Below, one piece after another: positions 41,514 to 49,353 of a stretch of 64,000 nt of DNA (the stretch's first letter is position 1; each line of letters starts with the position of its first letter). Source of the DNA: Clostridiales bacterium (GTDB lineage Bacteria > Bacillota > Clostridia > Oscillospirales > Oscillospiraceae); contig SFFV01000001.1 in the NCBI GenBank assembly GCA_004557735.1, forward strand, positions 1 through 64,000, read 5' to 3'. The notes beneath the pieces are model-generated. The model searched no databases. It saw only the letters and a program-made list of their open reading frames with translations, and was not told the origin of the DNA. The translations under genes and the position numbers were made by a program.

Positions 41514-42218
41514 TCATCGAGCGCTTTTTTCCACGATTTGCAGCACCTCGGCAATATCCGAGATCGTGTGATCCATGCGAAGCTCCGGCGGCGCGGCATG
41601 GCCGCCGGGGTTGTACCAGCACGTTCGGATCCCCGCGTTGATGCCGCCGCGGATATCGCTCGTGAGCGAGTCGCCGACGATCAGCATCTCCTCCGGCTTT
41701 ATACCGCCGAGCGAGGCAAACACCGGGGCGAAGAACGCCGCCGACGGCTTTTCGGCGCCGACGACCTCCGAAATGAAGATCGGGTCGAGCAGTCTGTCCA
41801 GGCCCGAACGGGCGAGCTTTTTGTCCTGCGCGATCTTCGTGCCGTTCGTCACGGCGCACTGCGCTACCCTGCCGCGGAGGGCCTGCACGGTTTCGAGCGC
41901 GTGCGGGCAGAAAACGATGGTATCGCCGAGACGGACCTGATATTCCGCATTGAAGGCCGGAGCGACGGCAGGGTCAATGCCGCGCGCGGTGAAAAACTCC
42001 GCAAAACGTCCGACAAGGATCTCCGGCTTCGTATACTCGCCGCGTTCGAGCGCCTGCCACCAGCGGACATTGATGGCGGAATACTGCGCGATCATCTCGT
42101 CGGTGCACTCGCCGAGGCCAAAAAGGGAAAAGCATGTTTTTATTGCCGCGCGCTCCGCCGCGAGAAAGTCCAGAAGCGTTCCGTCCACGTCCCAAAGGAC
42201 GGCCTTGATCTCATCCAT
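41514..42218 (-). CDS. HAD-family phosphatase, YjjG-like nucleotidase
   Basis: The 234-residue product has HAD motif I DVDGTLLDF near residue 9, motif II VTNGT, motif III Lys in AEKPS and motif IV VGDSLTSDIRGG. It matches the YjjG group, which hydrolyses non-canonical pyrimidine nucleotides. The start MDEIKAVLWDVDG at 42218 removes a 53-residue antiframe extension. It overlaps nfo by 8 bp, so a nucleotide-pool and DNA-repair pairing is plausible. Confidence 0.9.
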   Translation of the reverse strand: MDEIKAVLWDVDGTLLDFLAAERAAIKTCFSLFGLGECTDEMIAQYSAINVRWWQALERGEYTKPEILVGRFAEFFTARGIDPAVAPAFNAEYQVRLGDTIVFCPHALETVQALRGRVAQCAVTNGTKIAQDKKLARSGLDRLLDPIFISEVVGAEKPSAAFFAPVFASLGGIKPEEMLIVGDSLTSDIRGGINAGIRTCWYNPGGHAAPPELRMDHTISDIAEVLQIVEKSAR

Positions 42219-43065
42219 GGCGCGCCGCCCACTGCTCCCGCAGCCACGCGATCTCCGCAGCGTACCCCGCGTCGTCGTTCGGCGTTTCGAGAATGATCGG
42301 CCGCCCGGCAAGAGCCTCATGGCAGACGATGCGCGCGAGCGCCTCCGGCGGCAATTTCCCATCGAGGATCTTCGCATGGCGGTCCTTGTGGCTGTCGAGA
42401 GCGTTGAGAGAATTGTTGAGATGCACCGCCCTGAGCTTATCCAGACCGATCACGCGGTCAAACTCGGCAAACACCGCGTCCGGATCGGAAACGATATCAT
42501 AGCCGCCGTCCCAGATATGGCACGTGTCCAGACAGACGCCGAGCTTGTCTTTCAGCTCCACACGGTCGATGATCTCGCGCAGCTCTTCAAATCTCCCGCC
42601 GATCTCGCTGCCCTTTCCGGCCATCGTCTCAAGAAGGACCGTCGTGTGCATGTCCGGCATAAGTACGGTGTTGAGAAGCTCGGCGATCATTTGGATCCCG
42701 GCCTCCGTCCCCTGCCCGACGTGGCTGCCGGGGTGGAAGTTATAAAAGCAGCCGGGCGTAAGCTCCATGCGTTCGAGATCCTCGGTAAAGGCGCGTTTGG
42801 CAAAATCGCGCACCAGAGGCTTGTCGCTGCACGGGTTGAGCGTATAGGGCGAGTGCGCCACGAGCGGACCGAATCCCCGCTCGGACGCCCAGGCGCAAAA
42901 CGCCGCGGCATCGCCCTCCTCCACCCTGGCCGCCGCGCCGCCGCGCGGATTGCGCGTGAAGAAGGCAAACGTATTCGCGCCGAGCGCCGCGGCGCGCTTT
43001 CCCATTGCCATGTACCCTCCGGCAGAGGATACATGATAGCCGAGATACAGTGTATTAGTTGACAT
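42211..43065 (-). CDS. nfo: Endonuclease IV (AP endonuclease)
   Basis: Nfo cleaves DNA at abasic sites in base excision repair using three zincs. The 284-residue product has the TIM-barrel motifs LGYHVSSAGGY, HSPYTLNP, FHPGSHVGQG, LLETMAGKGSEIG, CLDTCHIWDGGYD, HLNNSLNALDSHKDRH and ILETPN. ATG 43065 follows AGGAG by six bases. A TATAAT (minus strand near 43097-43102) sits upstream but without a clear -35. Confidence 0.96.
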   Translation of the reverse strand: MSTNTLYLGYHVSSAGGYMAMGKRAAALGANTFAFFTRNPRGGAAARVEEGDAAAFCAWASERGFGPLVAHSPYTLNPCSDKPLVRDFAKRAFTEDLERMELTPGCFYNFHPGSHVGQGTEAGIQMIAELLNTVLMPDMHTTVLLETMAGKGSEIGGRFEELREIIDRVELKDKLGVCLDTCHIWDGGYDIVSDPDAVFAEFDRVIGLDKLRAVHLNNSLNALDSHKDRHAKILDGKLPPEALARIVCHEALAGRPIILETPNDDAGYAAEIAWLREQWAARHG

Positions 43066-43151
43066 AACATTCTCCTGTTTTGTGTTTTTTCCATTATAAC
43101 ACAGTTTCCGAGATACGAAAAGCCCGCGGCGAAATTGCCGCGGGCAAAAAA

Positions 43152-43523
43152 TCATCGGCGCGTCGGGACGATCTCCAGCCAGTAGCCGTCGGGGTCCTGG
43201 ATGAAATAGATGCCCATAGCGGCGTTTTCAAAGCAGATGCAGCCCATTTCGCTGTGGAGCGCGTGCGCCGCGGCGAAATCGTCCACACGGAACGCGAGAT
43301 GGAATTCTTCCTCGCCGATGTCGTAGGCCTGCGGATGGTCGCGCAGCCATGTGAGCTCGAGTTCAAAGTCGGAAGCGTCGTTGCCGACATACACGATGAT
43401 ATACGAGCCGTCGGCGGCTTCCTTGCGCCGCTTTTCGTGCAGGCCGAGCGCTTTCTCGTAAAACGCAAGCGAGGCGGCAAGGTCGCGGACGTTATAGTTT
43501 TCATGGATCATTTTGAATTTCAT
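43152..43523 (-). CDS. VOC-family (glyoxalase-like) protein
   Basis: The 123-residue product has two beta-alpha-beta-beta-beta modules: NYNVRDLAASLAFYEKALGL and FHLAFRVDDFAAAHALH, ending FIQDPDGYWLEIVPTR. His16-like and Glu positions of lactoylglutathione lyase are plausible (E at WLEIV), but the class includes many enzymes. ATG 43523 follows AAGGAAG. It begins 13 bp after the MBL gene stop, so both form one unit. Confidence 0.88.
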   Translation of the reverse strand: MKFKMIHENYNVRDLAASLAFYEKALGLHEKRRKEAADGSYIIVYVGNDASDFELELTWLRDHPQAYDIGEEEFHLAFRVDDFAAAHALHSEMGCICFENAAMGIYFIQDPDGYWLEIVPTRR

Positions 43524-43536
43524 GGGAATCTTCCTT

Positions 43537-44241
43537 TCATATTTCAAACACCTGGCCCGGCGCGCTGATGTCCGCGATCCTGCCGCGGTAGGCCTCCGAA
43601 ACGCTCATCGCCTTGAATTTGGAAATGTACTCATACTTTTCCCACATGTGCATCGGGAACGCCTTGCGGATGTCCGCCGAGCGCATCATGGCGTCAAATC
43701 CCATCCAGTAGTTTGCGCCGAGACGCGGGTCGAGCGGCAGGAACGCCGCATCCAGCCGGACGCCGTTGAGCTTGGCGATCTCGGCAAAGTAGCCGTTTTT
43801 CATGTCGCGCTCTTCCTCCGGCGTATCGTCCGGCCACGCCCACCAGTGGAGGTCGCCCGCATGGTACACGGTCTTTCCGGCGTAGTTTACCACGAACGCG
43901 ACGCCGCAGTCGGTCGAGCCGATGGTGGAAACGCTCATCGCGCCCATTTTCCCGCCCGGAAAAATGCGGCGGCAGTTTGGCCCTGTACGGACAACCGGGG
44001 CTTTTCCCCCCGCCGGAACGGTGCGGATATCGTCCGAGAGGATGAACGTGTGGCGCGGATGATCGGCAAAGCGGGTGAATATCTCCGGATTGAAGTGGTC
44101 GGAATGGCGGTGGCTCGCAAAAACGCACAGGCGCTTATCGCGGGCTATCTCCGGCAGATTGCCCTCGGCATAGTCAAAAAGACAGACGATATCCTCCCAT
44201 TCCACAAGAAATGCGCTGTGCCGGATGTATGTAATGCGCAT
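43537..44241 (-). CDS. MBL-fold metallohydrolase
   Basis: The 234-residue product has the metal motif SHRHSDHFN (HxHxDH) near residue 44, the STIGSTDCGVAFVV strand, AGDLHWW and a late HMWEKYEY. It resembles the UlaG/L-ascorbate lactonase-like group. No dedicated substrate can be named. GGGGAGG precedes ATG 44241. Immediately upstream is the AT-rich palindrome at 44261-44298. Confidence 0.88.
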   Translation of the reverse strand: MRITYIRHSAFLVEWEDIVCLFDYAEGNLPEIARDKRLCVFASHRHSDHFNPEIFTRFADHPRHTFILSDDIRTVPAGGKAPVVRTGPNCRRIFPGGKMGAMSVSTIGSTDCGVAFVVNYAGKTVYHAGDLHWWAWPDDTPEEERDMKNGYFAEIAKLNGVRLDAAFLPLDPRLGANYWMGFDAMMRSADIRKAFPMHMWEKYEYISKFKAMSVSEAYRGRIADISAPGQVFEI

Positions 44242-44260
44242 AGTGCGCCTCCCCGTTTAT

Positions 44261-44298
44261 GATTTACATAAATGAAAAAGTTTTCTTTTATGTAAATC
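44261..44298. repeat. AT-rich palindrome with the TTTACATAA core
   Basis: GATTTACATAAA (44261-44272) and TTTATGTAAATC (44287-44298) are perfect 12-bp inverted repeats with a 14-base spacer that itself contains GAAAA/TTTTC. Each arm carries the core of the 14-bp repeats at 22.4 and 28.4 kb. It lies between the tex stop and the MBL gene start. Confidence 0.8.
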
Positions 44299-44351
44299 AA
44301 GTATACGGGCCGCCGGACGATCGGGCAAGTTACAGTTTTGACTTTTTTCTG

Positions 44352-46514
44352 TCAGTTTCTGCCAACATCGGCGGCGAGCATCGAAAGCGCGATACGTTTT
44401 TTCGCTGCGTCCACCTCAATGACGGCAACATCCACCACGTCCCCCACGCGGACAACGTCGGAGGGACGGCGCACAAAGGTATCCGAAAGGCGCGAAACGT
44501 GCACAAGTCCGTCCTGATGCACGCCGATATCGACAAACGCGCCGAAATCCACGACATTGCGCACCGTGCCGCGCAGCTTCATACCGGGTCTCAGATCCCG
44601 GAGTTCCAGAATATCGGTACGCAGAAGCGGCGCGGGCAGCTCGTCGCGCGGGTCGCGGCCGGGCTTCATAAGATCGGACACGATGTCCGAAAGCGTCGGT
44701 ACGCCGACGCCGCAGTACGCCGCCGCCTTTTCCTCGCCGAGCGTTTTGACGCGCTCACGCAGTTCTCCGACGCGGTGGGCGCGCACATCCGCCTCCGTAT
44801 AGCCGCACAGCGCAAGCAGCTTTTCCGCCGCGGCGTAAGACTCCGGGTGGACGCCGGTCGCGTCGAGAACGTTCTCTCCCTGCGTCACGCGCAGGAAGCC
44901 GGCGCACTGTTCAAACGCTTTCGGCCCGATGCGCGGCACCTTTTTCAGCGCAGCGCGCGACGGGTACGCTCCGTTCGCCTCGCGGTAGGCAACGATGTTC
45001 TTCGCCGCCGCGGCGCTGAGTCCGGCGACATAGGAAAGGAGCGGCGCCGACGCCGTATTCAGATCGACGCCGACAGAGTTTACACAGTCCTCCACCACGC
45101 CGCGGAGCGTTTCATCCAGCCGCGCCGGGGGCATATCGTGCTGGTACTGCCCGACGCCGATGCTCTTCGGCTCGATCTTCACAAGCTCGGCCAGCGGGTC
45201 CTGCAGCCGCCGCGCGATGGAAACCGCGGAGCGCAGCGAAACATCGTAATCCGGGAATTCCTCCGCGCCGAGCTTGGACGCCGAATAGACGCTCGCGCCC
45301 GCCTCGTTCACGACCATATAGGCGACGCCGGGATGGTCGCGGATCATATCGGCGATAAAGATCTCCGACTCCCTCGAGGCCGTTCCGTTGCCGATGGCAA
45401 TGGCGGTGATGCCGTGGCGGCGGATCATGGCGGCGAGAGTCTTCCGCGCCTCGTCCTTCCGGTTGTGCGGCGGCGTCGGGTACACAACGCCGGTCTCGAG
45501 CACCTTCCCCGTCTCGTCCACCACGGCGATCTTGCAGCCGGTGCGGTAGGCCGGATCAAAGCCCATCGTGACGCGGTTTCGAAGCGGCGGCTGCATCAGC
45601 AGCGGCTGGAGATTCTGCCCGAAGGCGCGAATGGCCGCCTCGTCCGCGGCGTCTGTCAGCTCACCGCGAATCTCCCGCTCTGCGGACGGCTCGATGAGCC
45701 GCCGCCACGCGTCCTCACAGCAGGCGTTGACAAAGGCATTGGAGACGCTCACGCCGCGGAACACCTTCCGGCGGATCTCCTGCAGGGCGAACGCGTCCTC
45801 CACCTCCACGCCGGCCTTGAGCATTCCCTCCCGCTCGCCGCGGTTCACAGCGAGAACGCGGTGGCCCTGCACTCTGGACACCGGCTCGCGGTAGTCATAG
45901 TACAGGCGGTACACGCTGTCCTCGTCCGTTGCGGCCTTTGCCCAGAGCACGCCGCGCGTGCGGTACAGCCGCCGGAGCTCGGCGCGGACGGCGGCATCGT
46001 CCGAGATCGTTTCGGCGATAATATCGCCCGCACCGGCGAGCGCGTCATCAGTTGACATAACTCCTTTTTCCTCGTTCACATACGGCGCGGCCAGCGCTTC
46101 CAGTGTGCCGGATGTGACCGTCTGCGAGAGCAGCAGCTCCGCGAGCGGGGCAAGTCCCTTTTCGCGCGCGATCGTGGCGCGCGTACGGCGCTTCTGCTTG
46201 TAGGGGCGGTAAATATCCTCGACCTCGGCGAGCGTCTGCGCGTTTTCGATGGCGGCAGAGAGTTCGTCCGTGAGCTTGCCCTGCGCTTCAATGGCGCTCA
46301 CGACGGCGGCCTTGCGCTCGTCGAGACCGCGCAGATAGGCAAGCCTGTCCGCGATGGCGCGGATGGTCTGATCGTCGGTCGTGCCGTGCATCTCCTTGCG
46401 GTAGCGCGCGATGAACGGGACGGTGTTGCCCTCGTCGAGCAGACGGAGGATGTTCTCTATATGCTCCTCCCGGCGGGAAAACTCCTTCGCAAGAAGGGGG
46501 GTGAATTTATCCAT
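44352..46514 (-). CDS. tex: Tex-family RNA-binding transcription accessory protein
   Basis: The 720-residue product has the Tex N-terminal helical domain, the YqgF/RNase H-like domain (NRVTMGFDPAYRTGCKIAVVDETG), the HhH segments (LSAAAAKNIVAYREANGAYPSRAALKKVPRIG) and a C-terminal S1 domain (GMKLRGTVRNVVDFGAFVDIGVHQDGLVHVS). Tex-like proteins bind nucleic acid and affect transcription and ribosome function. ATG 46514 has AAGGAG upstream. No classic terminator follows. Confidence 0.95.
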   Translation of the reverse strand: MDKFTPLLAKEFSRREEHIENILRLLDEGNTVPFIARYRKEMHGTTDDQTIRAIADRLAYLRGLDERKAAVVSAIEAQGKLTDELSAAIENAQTLAEVEDIYRPYKQKRRTRATIAREKGLAPLAELLLSQTVTSGTLEALAAPYVNEEKGVMSTDDALAGAGDIIAETISDDAAVRAELRRLYRTRGVLWAKAATDEDSVYRLYYDYREPVSRVQGHRVLAVNRGEREGMLKAGVEVEDAFALQEIRRKVFRGVSVSNAFVNACCEDAWRRLIEPSAEREIRGELTDAADEAAIRAFGQNLQPLLMQPPLRNRVTMGFDPAYRTGCKIAVVDETGKVLETGVVYPTPPHNRKDEARKTLAAMIRRHGITAIAIGNGTASRESEIFIADMIRDHPGVAYMVVNEAGASVYSASKLGAEEFPDYDVSLRSAVSIARRLQDPLAELVKIEPKSIGVGQYQHDMPPARLDETLRGVVEDCVNSVGVDLNTASAPLLSYVAGLSAAAAKNIVAYREANGAYPSRAALKKVPRIGPKAFEQCAGFLRVTQGENVLDATGVHPESYAAAEKLLALCGYTEADVRAHRVGELRERVKTLGEEKAAAYCGVGVPTLSDIVSDLMKPGRDPRDELPAPLLRTDILELRDLRPGMKLRGTVRNVVDFGAFVDIGVHQDGLVHVSRLSDTFVRRPSDVVRVGDVVDVAVIEVDAAKKRIALSMLAADVGRN

Positions 46515-46587
46515 GGATCCATTCTCCTTATGATGCTTACGGTGCAGTTTACCATATTTTGGCGCCGCAGGCAAGGCACGCGGCGGC

Positions 46588-46616
46588 TTGACATTTCCCG
46601 TTGCGCCGGATAGTAT
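46588..46616 (+). promoter_or_regulatory. Promoter of the deacetylase gene
   Basis: TTGACA (46588-46593) and TAGTAT (46611-46616) with a 17-bp spacer. The ATG at 46623 is only seven bases past the -10, so the transcript is predicted to be leaderless. Confidence 0.75.
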
Positions 46617-46622
46617 TAGGGC

Positions 46623-47759
46623 ATGATGAAACGAAAGATTTCCTTAACTCTCCCGGCGCTGCTTTGCGCAGCGCTCCTCGCCGGGTGCGGCGCCGGCGCG
46701 CTCGACATCTTTTTCCCGACGCCGTCGCCCACGGCGACCGTGGAGCCGACCCCCTCCCCCACCGCCGAGCCGACGCCGACGCCGGGGCCGACGCCCGAAC
46801 CGCTTGTCCCCTACGAGGGCGAGATCCGGCACATCTTTTTCCACAGTCTCATCGTCTATCCCGAAATGGTATTCGCCGACCGGGAAACGCCGATGGGCGG
46901 CTATAACGCCGGATTTTCGGAAAAGGCGGAACTGGAGAAGATCCTGCCGCAGCTCTATGAGCGCGGCTATGTTCTCTACGATCTCAACGAGTGCTATGAA
47001 CCGGTTGACGGCAAAATGCAGCGAAAAGAGATTTTGCTGCCCGCCGGAAAAATGCCGCTCATCCTGTCGGTGGACGACGTGGCGTATGCCTACGGCGACG
47101 GGTACGCGCGGCGTCTTTTCGTCGATGATACCGGCGCGCTGCTCTACGAGGTGCCGAACCCCTCCGGCGGCGTGGATATCCTTCCGGACGGCGACGTGAT
47201 GGGCGTAGTGGACGCCTTTGTGGCCGAACACCCGGATTTTTCGTGGAACGGACACAAGGGCACGATCGCGCTCACGGGCTTTCAGGGGGCGTTCGGCTAC
47301 CCGAGCTACGACGATCCCGCATGCCAGACGGAGATAAAAAAGGTCGCCGACGCGCTGCGCGCCGGCGGCTGGAGCTTCGCGAGCCACAGCTATACGCATA
47401 ATTCCGGCCTATACGGCTTCTGGGGCGCGGGCTGCAGCCCCGATAAGATCTATTACGACGTCAACAAGTGGGTTGATCGTGTGTCGCCTTGGATCGGCGA
47501 AACGAATCTTTTCCTCGCCCCCTTCGGCTACCGCGCGACGGGCGAGGCAATGCAGCATGTGCTCAACGCCGGGTTCAACATCTACTGCACGGTGGATGAC
47601 CATGTGGTCAACGAGCTGTACGAGGATTACGCGCTTCAGTCGCGCATTGAGATCGGCGGTTACTCAATGACCTATTACCGCGATCTGTTAAACGAGCTCT
47701 TCTTCGACGTGGACAGCGTCCTTGACCCCGGCCGCCCGCCGGTCGTATATGACGAATGA
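46623..47759 (+). CDS. Polysaccharide deacetylase-like lipoprotein
   Basis: The 378-residue product has a lipoprotein signal peptide with lipobox LLAGC (Cys22), a Pro/Thr-rich linker (about 32-60, PTPSPTATVEPTPSPT) and a NodB-like domain (about 70-360). Motif 1 appears as LILSVDDVAY, motif 2 as FASHSYTH, and APFGYRATGEAM follows. NodB enzymes remove acetyl groups from GlcNAc or MurNAc polymers. The domain is a divergent member. ATG 46623 is followed by a second ATG; neither has a ribosome site. Confidence 0.88.
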   Translation: MMKRKISLTLPALLCAALLAGCGAGALDIFFPTPSPTATVEPTPSPTAEPTPTPGPTPEPLVPYEGEIRHIFFHSLIVYPEMVFADRETPMGGYNAGFSEKAELEKILPQLYERGYVLYDLNECYEPVDGKMQRKEILLPAGKMPLILSVDDVAYAYGDGYARRLFVDDTGALLYEVPNPSGGVDILPDGDVMGVVDAFVAEHPDFSWNGHKGTIALTGFQGAFGYPSYDDPACQTEIKKVADALRAGGWSFASHSYTHNSGLYGFWGAGCSPDKIYYDVNKWVDRVSPWIGETNLFLAPFGYRATGEAMQHVLNAGFNIYCTVDDHVVNELYEDYALQSRIEIGGYSMTYYRDLLNELFFDVDSVLDPGRPPVVYDE

Positions 47760-47760
47760 A

Positions 47761-47795
47761 AAACCGTTTCCCGATGTTTTTTCGGGAAACGGTTT
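47761..47795. terminator. Terminator between deacetylase and FGGY kinase genes
   Basis: AAACCGTTTCCCGA (47761-47774) pairs perfectly with 47782-47795 around a T-rich loop. It lies between two convergent stop codons and serves both. Confidence 0.8.
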
Positions 47796-47798
47796 ATC

Positions 47799-49349
47799 TT
47801 ATTTCTCCTTGCGCGTGATCGCGCCGAGGAGCTTGTGGAGCGGAGTGACGGCGCGGTAGTACCGGCGGTAGACCTCCCGGTAGATGCGCTCATAGAGCTC
47901 ATGTTCCTTCGCGTCCGGGGTGAACGTGTCGCGGATCTGCACCATGTGGGCAATGGCCTCCTCGTAGGATTTGTATTTTCCGAGCGCGACGAACGAACAG
48001 ACGGCCGCGCCAAGCGCGCAGGATTCGTACGTCTGGATGCGGGAGACCGGCAGGCCGAACATATTCGCCGTGATCTGGCAGATCTCGTCGCTGCGGCTGC
48101 CGCCGCCGCCGAGATAGAGATGGCGGATCTTCTGCCCCGAGCGGCGTTCCATGCCGTACATGCCGTCCATGAGGGCAAAGTTCAGCCCCTCGATGATGGC
48201 GCGGTACATATGGTACTTCGTGTGATGGTCGGTAAAGCCGATCATCGCGCCGCGCGTGTTCGGCGTGGAGAGGCCCGGCGTCCAGTGCGGCAGTACGAGG
48301 AGTCCGTCGCTCCCGGCGGGGATGTCCGCGAGGTGCTTGTTCAATATTTCCTCCGCCGAGCAGCCGAGCGCTCTGGCCGCCTCGACCTCCGCCTGGGCGA
48401 AGTTCTGCTTGAACCAGGTAAGCATCCAGTAGCCGCGCAGGACCTGGATTTCGGGGTTATACATATCGTTCGGTACCGCCGGGTATGCGGGCATGAACGG
48501 CGTCGGCTCAAAGTACTTTCGGCTCGTGAACTGCACGGTGCAGCTCGTGCCGAACGAGAGCGCCGCCTGATCCTCGCGGATGACGGAAAGGCCGATCGTC
48601 TCGCAGCCCTTGTCCGAGCCGGTGGCGAGCAGCGGCAGTCCTTCCGGAATGCCGGTCAGCCGCGACGCCTCCGGCGTCACGCCGCCGACCGTCGTGCCGG
48701 AGGGCAGGATCTCGCAGAGTTTATCCTGAGGGATATCGTACGCACAGCGGGTAAGGCCGTTTTTATCCCATGTGCGGTTTTTGTAGTCATAGGGGATCTT
48801 CGCCATGAGGCTTGCGCTGCTGTCGGCGATACGGCCGGTAAGACGGAAGTTGAGATAGGTGGACAGGCAGACGTACTTATCCGTTTTCTCCCAAAGCTCC
48901 GGCTCGTTCTCGGCAATCCAGTTGCAGGCGGCGGTGCGGTGGAGCATTTCGATCGTTTCCGTCATGCCGGCGAGCGCGAAGAGCGCCTTGCGGTCGGCGG
49001 GGAGCGGCTTCGGATTTTGGGCGCGGCGCTGATCCATCCAGAGGATGCAGTCGCGCAGCGGCCGCCCGTCTTTGCCCATGCATACGGTCGTATCGCGGAA
49101 CACCGTCACCGCGACGCTCGCGGCACGCGCGAAGTCCTCCGGGGACTGGTCCTTCAAACGCTGGGAAACGATGCACATATGCTCAAAATAGAAATCGGGC
49201 CGCTGCTCCGCCCAGTTCGGATTGTGGGAATAGTACGGCTGCTCGTAAACATCCTGCGCCGCGCGGACGATGTTCCCGGCGGCGTCAAACAGCATCGCCC
49301 GCACGCTCTGCGTTCCGATGTCAAATACCAGCGCCAATGCGTCCTTCAT
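47799..49349 (-). CDS. FGGY-family carbohydrate kinase
   Basis: The 516-residue product has the FGGY ATPase fold: DIGTQSVRAMLFDAAG at the start, LWMDQRRA, LATGSDKGCETIGLS, and LYLGGGGSRSDEICQITANMFGLPV at the adenosine site. Sugar specificity (xylulose, ribulose, glycerol or other) cannot be read from this. ATG 49349 is 4 bp after ppk1, with GAGG nine bases upstream; ATG 49364 is an alternative. Its membership of a polyphosphate operon is unusual for a sugar kinase. Confidence 0.9.
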   Translation of the reverse strand: MKDALALVFDIGTQSVRAMLFDAAGNIVRAAQDVYEQPYYSHNPNWAEQRPDFYFEHMCIVSQRLKDQSPEDFARAASVAVTVFRDTTVCMGKDGRPLRDCILWMDQRRAQNPKPLPADRKALFALAGMTETIEMLHRTAACNWIAENEPELWEKTDKYVCLSTYLNFRLTGRIADSSASLMAKIPYDYKNRTWDKNGLTRCAYDIPQDKLCEILPSGTTVGGVTPEASRLTGIPEGLPLLATGSDKGCETIGLSVIREDQAALSFGTSCTVQFTSRKYFEPTPFMPAYPAVPNDMYNPEIQVLRGYWMLTWFKQNFAQAEVEAARALGCSAEEILNKHLADIPAGSDGLLVLPHWTPGLSTPNTRGAMIGFTDHHTKYHMYRAIIEGLNFALMDGMYGMERRSGQKIRHLYLGGGGSRSDEICQITANMFGLPVSRIQTYESCALGAAVCSFVALGKYKSYEEAIAHMVQIRDTFTPDAKEHELYERIYREVYRRYYRAVTPLHKLLGAITRKEK

Positions 49350-49353
49350 ATCT

